A DNA stretch of 64,000 nucleotides from Brevibacillus reuszeri (GTDB taxonomy: Bacteria; Bacillota; Bacilli; Brevibacillales; Brevibacillaceae): positions 62,001 to 126,000 of the forward strand of contig NZ_BEXF01000006.1 in the NCBI RefSeq assembly GCF_002897295.1, read 5' to 3'. The notes beneath the pieces were generated by a model, which worked only from the letters and a program-made list of their open reading frames with translations, had not been told where the DNA came from and ran no database searches. This document shows, piece by piece, positions 9,399-17,976 of this stretch; within the stretch, counting starts at the first letter, position 1, and each line of letters starts with the position of its first letter. The position numbers and the translations under genes were made by a program.

Positions 9399-10127
9399 AT
9401 GAAAGTATCACTGTTTGTTACCTGCTTGGTGGATGTTTTTTATCCCGAAGTAGGCAAGAGTGTGGTCGATATATTGGAGGAAAGCGGCGTCGATGTTGAT
9501 TTTCCCATGAGCCAAACCTGCTGTGGCCAACCGGCTTTCAATAGTGGATACCAGAAGCAATCGAGGGAGACAGCTAAGCAGTTGATTCGTTCATTTGCTG
9601 GAAGTGAATACGTGGTGGCACCGTCTGGCTCGTGTGTATCTATGATCAAGCATTATTACCCAAAACTATTTGAGGATGACCCAAGTTGGAGGAGAGAAGC
9701 TGAGGCTCTCGCCAAAAAGACGTTTGAGTTAACTGATTTTTTAGTCAATGTGCTCAAGATGACGGACCTAGGCACTGCCTTGCAAGATAGTGCGACCTAC
9801 CATCATTCCTGTCATATGAACCGGGAGCTTGGGGTCAAGGAGGAACCGCTACAACTGCTTTCGCTAGTGGAGGGCTTGAAGCTTGAAGAATTGTCGTACT
9901 GTCAGGATTGCTGCGGTTTTGGCGGAACCTTCGCCGTTAAAATGAACGAAATCTCAACGGCGATGGCGGATGAAAAAATAAAGCAGATCGAATCTACTGG
10001 AGCCAATCTAGTAGTTGGCGCTGACATGGGTTGCCTCATGCATTTATCTGGACGAATGCGCAGGACAGGGAAAAGTATGCGAGTCATGCATATTGCAGAA
10101 GTTTTGGCAAAGGGAGGAAAGTCATGA
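9399..10127 (+). CDS. lutA: LutA-like (Fe-S)-binding protein, lactate utilisation
   Basis: A 242-residue protein with two CCG domains: TCCGQPAFNSGY near residue 40 and DCCGFGGTFAVK near residue 170. These bind cysteine-rich Fe-S or related centres in LutA, GlpC and HdrB proteins. In B. subtilis LutA works with LutB and LutC to oxidise L-lactate to pyruvate. I chose the ATG at 9399, which follows AAGGAGGAG at normal spacing, over an upstream in-frame start at 9375. The stop overlaps the start of lutB by the ATGA arrangement, indicating translational coupling. Confidence 0.85.
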   Translation: MKVSLFVTCLVDVFYPEVGKSVVDILEESGVDVDFPMSQTCCGQPAFNSGYQKQSRETAKQLIRSFAGSEYVVAPSGSCVSMIKHYYPKLFEDDPSWRREAEALAKKTFELTDFLVNVLKMTDLGTALQDSATYHHSCHMNRELGVKEEPLQLLSLVEGLKLEELSYCQDCCGFGGTFAVKMNEISTAMADEKIKQIESTGANLVVGADMGCLMHLSGRMRRTGKSMRVMHIAEVLAKGGKS

Positions 10128-11536
10128 ACCTGTCTGCTGATTTTTTTCGCAGAGTTGAGTCGGCATTGACCGACGAGCAGCTGCAGAAGGCGTTGCCATT
10201 TACCCAAGATCGGTTGCGGACAGCGCGAATACAGGCAGCGAAAGAGATAGATCATTTTGAAAGCATGAGAGATATGGCATCGGAAATGCGTATGCATACG
10301 CTTGAGAATTTGGACAGTTATTTAGAACAATTGGCAACCAATGTTCGTAATCATGGGGGACAAGCTCATTTTGCACGAAGAGACCGTGATGCGGTTGCCT
10401 GTATTCAAGACATCATCAGAAAAACAGGGGCTAGCTCAGTCATCAAGTCAAAATCAATGATGACCGAGGAAATACATCTGAACAAGCATTTGGAGAACGC
10501 GGGAGTCAAAGTGATCGAGTCAGATTTGGGCGAATATATTATCCAGCTTGCGGGTGAGTCTCCCTCCCATTTAATAGCACCTGCCATACACAAATCCCGA
10601 AAGCAAGTATCCGAGCTTTTTTCCAAGGTAGCTAACCGTGAGCTGTCGGATCGGACGGAAGAATTATGTCAGTTTGCTCGTGAACAGCTCCGCAGTGAGT
10701 TTCTCCAGGCGGATATAGGAATTACTGGCTGTAACTTCGCTGTGGCGGAGTCAGGAACAATTGTACTCATTAGCAACGAAGGAAATGCTCGCCTGACTAC
10801 GACAATGCCCAAGGTGCACATCGCCTTAATGGGTATCGAGCGGATTGTTCCTACTTGGAATGACCTCGGGATGATTGTACCTATGCTAACGTGGAGTGCC
10901 ACTGGGCAGAAAATCAGTGTATATATGACAGCGATAACAGGTCCCCGTCACCAAGAAGATATTGACGGTCCTGTCGAGTTTCACTTGATAATTCTCGATA
11001 ACGGTCGATCAGATATTCTCGGAACGGCCTACCAAGAGGTATTGAAATGCATTCGTTGCGGGGCTTGCTTGAATGTTTGTCCGGTATACCGTCAAATCGG
11101 TGGGCACGCGTACGGCGGGGTTTACAGCGGGCCAATTGGTTCCGTATTAACTCCACTTCTTGGCGGTTATGAGGAGTGGGGTGAGCTACCTTACTCATCC
11201 AGTCTGTGTGGCGCTTGTACCGAGGTGTGCCCGGTGAAAATCCCTTTGCACGATCTGCTCCTGGAACATCGAAAGGATGAGGTAGAACAAGGACATAGCC
11301 CTTTCTTGGAAAAGGTAGCGTTTCAAACCTTTCAACAAGTAACCAGGCACCCTGCTTTGTATCAGGCAGCGGTAAGTATGGCTCAGGTTGGATCACGACT
11401 GTTCGGCTCTGAGCAGCATATCACCGATGCTCCTGGTCCGCTGGCGAATTGGACAGAGACACGGGATTTACCTCAACCAGCCAAACAATCCTTTCACAGC
11501 TGGTGGAAGAAGGAAAGGGAGAAGAAGCATGAATGA
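10124..11536 (+). CDS. lutB: LutB-like iron-sulfur protein, lactate utilisation
   Basis: A 470-residue protein with an N-terminal LUD-type domain (residues ~60-290, SKSMMTEEIHLNKHLE and GCNFAVAESGTIVLIS) and a C-terminal ferredoxin domain with CIRCGACLNVCP and CGACTEVCP 4Fe-4S motifs. This is the LutB architecture. It begins at ATG 10124, overlapping the lutA stop; an upstream open extension to 10031 lies inside lutA and is not needed. No lutC follows: the next 79 bases hold only codon runs of about a dozen residues before the M42 peptidase gene. Confidence 0.87.
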   Translation: MNLSADFFRRVESALTDEQLQKALPFTQDRLRTARIQAAKEIDHFESMRDMASEMRMHTLENLDSYLEQLATNVRNHGGQAHFARRDRDAVACIQDIIRKTGASSVIKSKSMMTEEIHLNKHLENAGVKVIESDLGEYIIQLAGESPSHLIAPAIHKSRKQVSELFSKVANRELSDRTEELCQFAREQLRSEFLQADIGITGCNFAVAESGTIVLISNEGNARLTTTMPKVHIALMGIERIVPTWNDLGMIVPMLTWSATGQKISVYMTAITGPRHQEDIDGPVEFHLIILDNGRSDILGTAYQEVLKCIRCGACLNVCPVYRQIGGHAYGGVYSGPIGSVLTPLLGGYEEWGELPYSSSLCGACTEVCPVKIPLHDLLLEHRKDEVEQGHSPFLEKVAFQTFQQVTRHPALYQAAVSMAQVGSRLFGSEQHITDAPGPLANWTETRDLPQPAKQSFHSWWKKEREKKHE

Positions 11537-11615
11537 GCTCGGCGAGCAAGAAGCTTATCAAATATGAATACTAGCAAGGTATCTACTTTCATAAAAAAGC
11601 TGGAGGAAGATCAGA

Positions 11616-12710
11616 ATGACTGAATTAGCTGTGAAACTCAAAGAACTCACAGAGGCTTCGGGAGTTCCCGGCCAAGAACAGGAAGTACGAGAGCTGATGC
11701 ACACGTATTTACAGACGCTTACCGAGAACATTTGTTCAGATCAGCTCGGAAGTATCATCGGCCGCAAAACTGGATTGGCAAGTGGGCCCAAAATTATGAT
11801 GATGGCTCATATGGATGAGGTTGGTTTCATGGTGTCCAATTTGAGCGAGGGAGGATATATTTCCTTTCAGCCATTAGGCGGGTGGTGGTCTCAGGTGATG
11901 CTAGCCCAGCGTGTGATCATCAAAACACGTAAAGGGGATATAATAGGGGTCATCGGCTCTAAGCCACCTCATTTATTGTCTGACGAGGAAAGGGATAAGG
12001 TAGTGAAAATCAAGGACATGTTCATTGATGTTGGCGCAACGAGCAGGGCTCACGCAAAAGAAATGGGGATCAGATTAGGCGACCCGATTGTGCCGATATG
12101 CCCCTTTACCGTGATGACCAATGAGAAAATGTACATGGGTAAAGCATTGGATAATCGGGCTGGCTGCCTGGTAGCTGTCGAAGTATTAAAAGAATTGCAA
12201 GGACAAGATCATCCGAATGTCGTGTTTAGCGGTGCCACTGTCCAGGAAGAGGTAGGCTTTCGCGGCGCTCAAACAAGCACGGCCACGGTTCAGCCTGATG
12301 TATTTATCGCCTTGGATGTAAGTATTTCATGGGATAGTCCGGGATTAGCTGACGGCAATACGGAAAAATCCAAAAGCGGTAGTGGTCCGATTCTGTTTCT
12401 CTATGACGGACATCTCATTCCGAATACAAGATTGCGAGATTTGATTATTGATACGGCAGAAGAAAAAGGAATCCCGTTGCAATGTGAAGTGTTTTCCGAT
12501 AGTGGGGCGACTGATGCCGGACGTGCGCATCTGACTGGACAGGGAGTTCCGTCTATCGCGATTTGCATGCCAGCACGCTACATTCACAGTCATGCGTCAA
12601 TCATGAATCATGATGACCTGGAGAATACGATTCAATTACTAGTTGCTATCACTAAAAAGCTAGATCAAAAAACCGTCGATTGGATCAAGGATGGGAGAGT
12701 GCGACCATGA
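11616..12710 (+). CDS. M42 family metallo-aminopeptidase
   Basis: A 364-residue dinuclear zinc aminopeptidase of the FrvX/PepA/deblocking type, which trims N-terminal residues from peptides in the cytoplasm and usually forms dodecamers. Catalytic landmarks are MAHMDEVGFMV (first metal His and Asp), ALDNRAGCLVA (bridging Asp), VQEEVGFRGA (general-base Glu and metal Glu), ALDVSIS (Asp) and the C-terminal YIHSHAS His. A GGAGGA site precedes the ATG. Its last four bases overlap the next gene, another aminopeptidase, so the pair is translationally coupled and points to peptide catabolism for the operon. Confidence 0.92.
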   Translation: MTELAVKLKELTEASGVPGQEQEVRELMHTYLQTLTENICSDQLGSIIGRKTGLASGPKIMMMAHMDEVGFMVSNLSEGGYISFQPLGGWWSQVMLAQRVIIKTRKGDIIGVIGSKPPHLLSDEERDKVVKIKDMFIDVGATSRAHAKEMGIRLGDPIVPICPFTVMTNEKMYMGKALDNRAGCLVAVEVLKELQGQDHPNVVFSGATVQEEVGFRGAQTSTATVQPDVFIALDVSISWDSPGLADGNTEKSKSGSGPILFLYDGHLIPNTRLRDLIIDTAEEKGIPLQCEVFSDSGATDAGRAHLTGQGVPSIAICMPARYIHSHASIMNHDDLENTIQLLVAITKKLDQKTVDWIKDGRVRP

Positions 12711-13540
12711 AGCTGTTTATTTCTGTCGACATGGAAGGAATTTCGGGAATCCATGATTGGGACGATACGCTGCCAGGAAGAAGGTCATATGAATTAGGTC
12801 GCAAGCTGCTCACCGAGGACGTCAATGCAGCCATTGAAGGCGCCCTGCAGGGTGGTGTAACAGAGATTCTCGTAAACGATTCACACGGTCCAATGAAAAA
12901 CGTGCTTGTCCATGAGCTCCATCCAAAGGCTCGTCTCATTCGCGGATTTTATAAGCCGATGTGCATGATGCAGGGAATCGATGAGAGCTTTGACATGATT
13001 TTTTTCATTGGCTATCATGGGATGGCTGGAGCCGCTAATGCAGTATTAAATCACACCTTGATGGGCAGCTGCATTCAGCGTTTTCGGTTAAATGGCAAGG
13101 AAGTAGGGGAAGCGGGGCTCAATGCTGCGATCGCTGGCGCATACGGGGTTCCGGTGGTACTCGTTACAGGGGACAACCACACAGTACAAGAAGTGGAAGC
13201 GGGTATTCCTGGGGTATATACGGTTGCGGTCAAAGAGGGGATTAATGCGTTTACGGCAAACTCGCTTCATCCAACTGTCGCCCATGAAATGATAAGAAAA
13301 GAAGCGAAAAAAGCGGTAGAAAACTACCAGCAAGTACGACCACTACGCGTTTCTTCATCAAATACGATTGAGATTGAATTCAAATCGACCAACATGGCCT
13401 TCGTCGTCAGCTGGCTTCCAGGCATGGAGCTAGTCGATGGGCGTACGGTACGATATCAGTCAGATGATATTCGAAAAATGATACCCGTGCTACAAGCGAT
13501 ACTGCTGCTGGCCCTTCAAGCTTCTCAGCCACTTGAATAG
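12707..13540 (+). CDS. dppA: M55 family D-aminopeptidase, DppA-like
   Basis: A 277-residue protein of the DppA family, zinc-dependent D-aminopeptidases that in B. subtilis belong to the dipeptide transport operon and can release D-Ala from D-peptides. Landmarks are SVDMEGISGI at residues 5-14 (metal-binding Asp and Glu), VNDSHGPM (metal His) and the downstream FIGYHGMAGA and NHTLMGS segments. The ATG at 12707 overlaps the M42 stop by ATGA. It is the last gene of the operon, and a hairpin follows about 90 bases later. Together with the M42 enzyme and the peptide-type binding lipoprotein it suggests use of cell-wall or other peptides. Confidence 0.9.
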   Translation: MKLFISVDMEGISGIHDWDDTLPGRRSYELGRKLLTEDVNAAIEGALQGGVTEILVNDSHGPMKNVLVHELHPKARLIRGFYKPMCMMQGIDESFDMIFFIGYHGMAGAANAVLNHTLMGSCIQRFRLNGKEVGEAGLNAAIAGAYGVPVVLVTGDNHTVQEVEAGIPGVYTVAVKEGINAFTANSLHPTVAHEMIRKEAKKAVENYQQVRPLRVSSSNTIEIEFKSTNMAFVVSWLPGMELVDGRTVRYQSDDIRKMIPVLQAILLLALQASQPLE

Positions 13541-13899
13541 TATTGGAACGCTTATAAATGGAATAAATTCTATACACATAGCCATTACTATATTCAGGAA
13601 AAATCAGTGAATATCAGTTCAAAACAACTGCTGCCTTGTATAGGCAGCTTATTTTTAATCAAAGAGGAAAGTAACTGCGCTTTTCGCTGGTAAAAGTAGT
13701 TAAAGAGGCATTTCATCATGTAGATGGAGTGTCTAATTTTTGAAAATATAAGTAGGTTTCACAATATTTAGGAATTATGGCACTATCAAATAGCAATGAG
13801 ATGTAAATACAATAGTACGGGATCAAAGAAAGTGAATATAGTCGATTACTTTTTCAGCGCATTGGTACTCATATACTGAGAAAAAAGGAGAAATGTAGC
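13541..13899. other. Intergenic stretch with one hairpin
   Basis: A 359-base gap without a convincing gene. It contains the GCTGCC/GGCAGC hairpin listed separately, and an AT-rich tail that presumably carries the promoter of the small gene at 13900. Nothing else was recognised. Confidence 0.6.
13630..13656 (+). terminator. Rho-independent terminator-like hairpin after dppA
   Basis: A 6-bp stem GCTGCC / GGCAGC with a 7-base loop followed by TTATTTTT. It is well placed to end the operon that finishes with the M55 peptidase. Confidence 0.6.
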
Positions 13900-14256
13900 A
13901 TGGGAGTTTCTGTTTATTACACTTGTAGGAGAAACCATAACCTTACTGACAGTGAGGAGCAAGAGATAAAAGCCATTATTGATAAATACAATGCGGGTTT
14001 TGAAATGAAGGATATTGGAGAAACATTTTGTGTCTATGACTATGAGCAGGATGAACCAACAGTGATCTTTGCGGGTTCAACAAAGCTGCCCTTTTCAGAT
14101 GATTTTGAAGATACATTGCATGCGCTATTTTATTGGTTGACCTGTTTGACAGATATTAGAAGAAGTATTTCTAATGGGGATTGGCATGTGCATCTAGATG
14201 ATACGGATGCCATTTGGGATGAGGAAACGGGTTGGCAAATGCCAGGTGGGGTCTGA
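13900..14256 (+). CDS. Hypothetical protein, 118 residues
   Basis: I do not recognise this family. The protein is acidic and soluble, with Trp and Asp clusters near the C-terminus (NGDWHVHLDDTDAIWDEETG) and no signal peptide or membrane segment. A clear AAGGAG site precedes the ATG and a strong terminator follows, so it is likely a real single-gene unit. Its size, acidity and position beside a transposon remnant and other orphan genes would fit an immunity-type protein, but nothing in the sequence proves that. Confidence 0.7.
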   Translation: MGVSVYYTCRRNHNLTDSEEQEIKAIIDKYNAGFEMKDIGETFCVYDYEQDEPTVIFAGSTKLPFSDDFEDTLHALFYWLTCLTDIRRSISNGDWHVHLDDTDAIWDEETGWQMPGGV

Positions 14257-14273
14257 TAGTACAATGACAACAG

Positions 14274-14300
14274 GCTACCGTCACGAAAGGTAGCTTTTTT
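14274..14300 (+). terminator. Rho-independent terminator
   Basis: Stem GCTACC / GGTAGC with a 9-base loop followed by six T. It ends the 118-residue gene 18 bases after its stop. Confidence 0.8.
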
Positions 14301-14325
14301 ATCGTTTGGAGGATAACAGCAGACA

Positions 14326-14520
14326 GAAGCAATTCGAGGGTGCCCGCCAAAGGACCGTCTGACAAACGAACAGCAGAACCTGGACAAAGAGGATGCCGGT
14401 CAACGAAATGGCATCGTAGGCAAATTTGAAGAAGGCTAGCGCAAGTACGGGTTTGACCGTATTCAAGCGCGCCTTCTCTTTTGTTTCATTTTTGCCCTAC
14501 TGCACCGCCGCGCCCGGACC
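14326..14520 (+). pseudogene. Remnant of an IS1182-like DDE transposase
   Basis: Reading frame 1 here gives PPKDRLTNEQQN, then QRNGIVGKFEEG, a stop (TAG at 14437-14439), then RKYGFDRIQARLL. The GKFxEGxRKYGxxRIxARL block is characteristic of the C-terminal region of IS1182-type transposases. Everything upstream is gone and the block is broken by the stop, so only about 60 codons survive. No terminal inverted repeats were found. It marks an old insertion or recombination point at the edge of this small island. Confidence 0.7.
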
Positions 14521-14568
14521 TGAAATTCTGATAAACAACCGTTCAGCAAGCCCTAATTAGAAAAATCT

Positions 14569-14832
14569 AATAGAACCTGGCTTTGTAAACAGCCTAATGA
14601 CAAGATTAGTGCACTTTATTCTGCGTTACAGAGACAACTAAAGAAAGACCCTGAATTAAAAAGTGGACTAAAAATTGGCAACCAATTTGACAAAAAGCTA
14701 TTCTACTTTCCAATGACATAAAAAATGCTGAATACATTTCAAGAAGACGGATTGGAATATTATAAAGAATAAGGAAATGCTGCAGCTAACAAGGTAGTGC
14801 CAAAACCTGCTAAATATAAGGGTGGTAAATAG
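14569..14832 (+). pseudogene. Decayed fragment of an unknown gene with two in-frame stops
   Basis: One frame reads like protein for 88 codons: KISALYSALQRQLKKDPELK, KIGNQFDKKLFYFPMT, stop (TAA 14719-14721), KMLNTFQEDGLEYYKE, stop (TAA 14770-14772), then NAAANKVVPKPAKYKGGK and TAG at 14830-14832. No start codon or ribosome site is evident. The family is not recognised. The short lysine-rich C-terminus followed directly by two orphan immunity-like genes resembles the remains of a polymorphic-toxin C-terminal region, which is an inference from context only. Confidence 0.55.
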
Positions 14833-14855
14833 GAAAATGGTGAGAATAGAACAAT

Positions 14856-15470
14856 ATGGACACTAAAAAAAATATTGAAAATATCAGCCTATTAAAAGAG
14901 AAAATATCTGATTGGCATAAATTGAGTGATGAAGAGCTGTTTCTTGCTGTAAAAGAGTTTGAGAAAACACCCAGGTTAGAGGTTTCCATTTATTATCAAG
15001 ATTTATTTAATGATCCGAAGTTTTCTAAAACCCTTCTTGATATTTATAAAAAGCATAAGGATAATACTAAACTTGTAGTTCTTCTTGTTTCAGCAATTGG
15101 GAATATGATTCAGAGATATGATCTTCCGGAAACTAAGGAAATTTACGAATTCATGCTGGAAAATTCGGATAAAAGTAACATAGGTCCTTATGTCGCAATA
15201 TTTCTGCCAAAATTAAGAAATTTTGAAAATTATGATAAAAAGTGGAATTACTTTATGAATATTAAAAAAATGTCACCCAAAAAAGTAGCCGAAAGTTCTT
15301 TTGAGACGATAATGGATTTGTATTTAGAAAAAATTCCGGAACAATATAAAAATGAGGCCGTAGAATATTTTAATAAAAAAGTAGAAGAGTCTAAAAATGA
15401 ATACGGTAAACAATATTATCAGGATATCATTAATAAAATTAGGTTTTCTGAATGCTCGAAAAATCGCTAA
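14856..15470 (+). CDS. Hypothetical AT-rich protein, immunity-like
   Basis: A 204-residue, lysine- and glutamate-rich, predominantly helical protein with no signal or membrane segment (for example SDEELFLAVKEFEKTP and KKMSPKKVAESSFETIMDLY). The coding region is clearly richer in A and T than the metabolic genes around it, which suggests acquisition by transfer. It starts 23 bases after the decayed fragment. Helical repeat proteins of this size often act as immunity proteins beside toxin genes, but no known family was recognised, so the role is a guess. Confidence 0.65.
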   Translation: MDTKKNIENISLLKEKISDWHKLSDEELFLAVKEFEKTPRLEVSIYYQDLFNDPKFSKTLLDIYKKHKDNTKLVVLLVSAIGNMIQRYDLPETKEIYEFMLENSDKSNIGPYVAIFLPKLRNFENYDKKWNYFMNIKKMSPKKVAESSFETIMDLYLEKIPEQYKNEAVEYFNKKVEESKNEYGKQYYQDIINKIRFSECSKNR

Positions 15471-15555
15471 CAGCCGCGTTACAACAAGGGTCTGACAGGT
15501 TTTAAATTAAATAGAGACGCTCAGTTTTTTAACTCCGATGAGGAAGTGTTTTAAC

Positions 15556-15903
15556 ATGAAAATATTTAGAACGGCATCAGAAGGAAATGATTTGGCACAA
15601 TATGTTGGAGTAGATTATATTAAGTTTTCTATTTCGACAATTGAGAGCGTAGCTGAATGGATGAAAAACAATGATGATATTGCACAACCACTTCTGGCAA
15701 ATATCGAGTTATTGTTAGTGATTTCTCATAAATATACGACGGATGCTAACTTGTTGTTAGAAAAAAGAAAAATACAAGAATGGAAGCAGGTTTTTTATGA
15801 TTGGTTTGCGCGCTGTGAAAGCAAAATACCTGCTAAATTTAGAGCTGGATTAAAAGAAAATGGTGATGAGCTTTTCAAAGAATTAGAACAATACGGACAC
15901 TGA
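15556..15903 (+). CDS. Hypothetical protein, about 115 residues
   Basis: A soluble, helical protein of 115 residues (MKIFRTASEGNDLAQYVGVD onward) with a Trp- and Phe-containing centre (KQVFYDWFARCESKIPAKF). I prefer the ATG at 15556, which follows GAGGAAGTG, over the in-frame ATG at 15538. It lies 85 bases after the 204-residue gene and shares its AT-rich composition. The family is not recognised; the context again suggests an orphan immunity-type gene. Confidence 0.6.
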   Translation: MKIFRTASEGNDLAQYVGVDYIKFSISTIESVAEWMKNNDDIAQPLLANIELLLVISHKYTTDANLLLEKRKIQEWKQVFYDWFARCESKIPAKFRAGLKENGDELFKELEQYGH

Positions 15904-16066
15904 TAATTTTGAAGAAACGATTAACCCCTTTTTCTGGGTAGCCCATGAAAGGACTATCGATATGGATATGATGATCGCTTTGGTGGATGATTATCTAGAT
16001 CCAGCAGAAGCGCATTTGCTTGGATCAAGTTTGAAAATATGGGATGCGGTCGGAATGCGTAATTAG
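15902..16066 (+). pseudogene. C-terminal gene fragment, 54 codons
   Basis: An open frame without its own clear start follows the preceding stop directly. It reads NPFFWVAHERTIDMDMMIAL, then VDDYLDPAEAHLLGSSLKIW and ends at TAG 16064-16066. The composition is protein-like, with PAEAHLLG and an acidic cluster, but no ribosome site is visible, so it looks like the tail of a lost gene. An internal ATG start cannot be excluded. The family is not recognised. Confidence 0.4.
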
Positions 16067-16224
16067 AGGAACATACATAATGATGTCGAATTTCCTAAAA
16101 AATGAAAACAAAATTGTTTGCAGAGATAACATTGTCAAAAAGTAATGAAATTAAGATTGTCATCGTTGAAGAGCATTAGTAACTGTTCTGAGGGTAGTAG
16201 AAACGAAACAAGAGGAGGGTTCAC

Positions 16225-17748
16225 ATGCCGTCAACCGCATTGGAAAAACAAGTAGGCGCTTTTCGCGAATTAGCCAAAAAAATTGTCAGCTATGGTCATA
16301 CACTAGCCGTTCTCGATTGGGATATGCGCGTGAATGGACCGAGCAAGGGTATGGAGTCCCGCGCAGAAATGATCGGTGTCATATCTGGGGAACATTTTAA
16401 ACTCTTAACTTCTAAAGAAATGGAAAGCTTTCTTGCCGAACTAAGCGAGCCTGATACCTTGGCCTCCCTTGATCCGGTCACGCGTGGAAGCGTTCTGGAG
16501 TACAAGAAAGAATTTGAGAAAAATCAAAAGATCCCCTTAGACCGTTATCAGGAGAATGTTGTACTAACCTCGCAATCTTCAACCGTGTGGGAGCAAGCGC
16601 GTGCTAAAAACGACTTCGCCATGTTCCGTCCTTATCTGGAGAAGGTAGTTGCCATGCAGATCGAGTTTATCGACTACTGGGGCAAAAAGGGCGACAATGT
16701 CTACGATACCTTGCTAGGCCATTACGAATCAGGAATGACTGTTTCCCAGCTGGATAAAATGTTTGGGCTTCTCCGCGAGAAAACCGTGCCTTTACTGCAG
16801 GCTATTTCAAATTCTGCTCATCAACCGGATGCCTCTTTCCTGACCAAGTACTTTGATGAAAAACAACAGGAAGAGTTTGGACGCAGGATCATCGCGAAGC
16901 TTGGTTACGATTTTCAGGCTGGCCGTCTCGATCGTAGTATCCATCCGTTTTGTACCATGTTTGGCTCCAGAGATGTTCGCATAACCACTCGTTTTGATCC
17001 TCACTTCTTTAACATGGCGCTGTTTGGGACGATCCATGAAGCAGGGCATGCAATATATGAGCAAAATATTTCTCCTGACCTGTTTGGTACGCCTTTGGGT
17101 ACAGGAACATCTATGGGTATCCACGAGTCCCAATCTCGTTTCTGGGAGAATGTGGTTGGCCGCAGCCTGCCGTTCTGGAAGCATTTTTACAAGGATCTGA
17201 CAACTGAATTCCCTACTCAATTTGCAGGTGTGGATGAAGGGCAGTTCTATCGTGGAATCAATCAGGTAAAACCTTCGCTTATCCGTGTAGAAGCTGACGA
17301 ACTTACATACAACCTGCACATTATGATTCGATATGAAATAGAAAAGGGTCTGATCAACAAGACCTATGAGGTTGCTGATCTTCCAGAGATTTGGAAGCAA
17401 AAAATGAGTGATTATCTGGGGATTGATGTACCAACGGATAAGGAAGGAGTACTTCAGGACGTACACTGGTCAAGCGGGTTGTTTGGCTATTTCCCTACGT
17501 ACTCGCTGGGCAATGTATATTCAGCCCAATTCTTGCATTCGTTGAAGAAAGAGATCACCAATTTTGATGAACTCATTGAAAACGGCGAGTTTACACCTAT
17601 TCGCACGTGGCTCGTTGACAAGATTTATCAGTATGGCAAGCTGAAAAGTCCGAATGAGTTGCTGCAGGATATTACAGGAGAGCTTACAAACGCGTCCTAT
17701 TTAGTGGATTATTTAGAGAATAAATATAAACAGATATACCAACTGTAA
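16225..17748 (+). CDS. M32 family metallocarboxypeptidase (carboxypeptidase Taq)
   Basis: A 507-residue zinc carboxypeptidase that removes C-terminal residues from peptides in the cytoplasm. The zinc motif HEAGH lies in TIHEAGHAIYEQNIS (about residues 271-275), followed by GIHESQSRFWENVVGRS, the M32 signature that supplies the third zinc ligand. Length matches the family norm of about 500. A strong AAGAGGAGGG site precedes the ATG. It stands alone, about 230 bases before kynA, and with the M42 and M55 enzymes it adds to the peptide-degrading character of this part of the window. Confidence 0.93.
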   Translation: MPSTALEKQVGAFRELAKKIVSYGHTLAVLDWDMRVNGPSKGMESRAEMIGVISGEHFKLLTSKEMESFLAELSEPDTLASLDPVTRGSVLEYKKEFEKNQKIPLDRYQENVVLTSQSSTVWEQARAKNDFAMFRPYLEKVVAMQIEFIDYWGKKGDNVYDTLLGHYESGMTVSQLDKMFGLLREKTVPLLQAISNSAHQPDASFLTKYFDEKQQEEFGRRIIAKLGYDFQAGRLDRSIHPFCTMFGSRDVRITTRFDPHFFNMALFGTIHEAGHAIYEQNISPDLFGTPLGTGTSMGIHESQSRFWENVVGRSLPFWKHFYKDLTTEFPTQFAGVDEGQFYRGINQVKPSLIRVEADELTYNLHIMIRYEIEKGLINKTYEVADLPEIWKQKMSDYLGIDVPTDKEGVLQDVHWSSGLFGYFPTYSLGNVYSAQFLHSLKKEITNFDELIENGEFTPIRTWLVDKIYQYGKLKSPNELLQDITGELTNASYLVDYLENKYKQIYQL

Positions 17749-17976
17749 ATTTCCCGGTATTCGCAACCTTCAGGCAAGGTGGAGGTACTGTTTGACCCTC
17801 TGTCAGAATGGCTGAATGGCTGGTGAATAATAAAATCTATTGGACAGACAGGAACTTTTACAGCGTATCAGGAATAGTAAAAGTGGTGACAAAAGAGGGA
17901 TCGTGCAAACCGGATCTGAGCGTCCGTTCATTTTTTGCTACCATTCACATGCCGAGTAAGGGGAGGTCAACATTAG

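Noticed and set aside
9361..9490. Short ATG frame with a ribosome site overlapping lutA
   Set aside because: It reads out of frame through lutA and gives an Arg/Cys-rich translation typical of a shadow frame.
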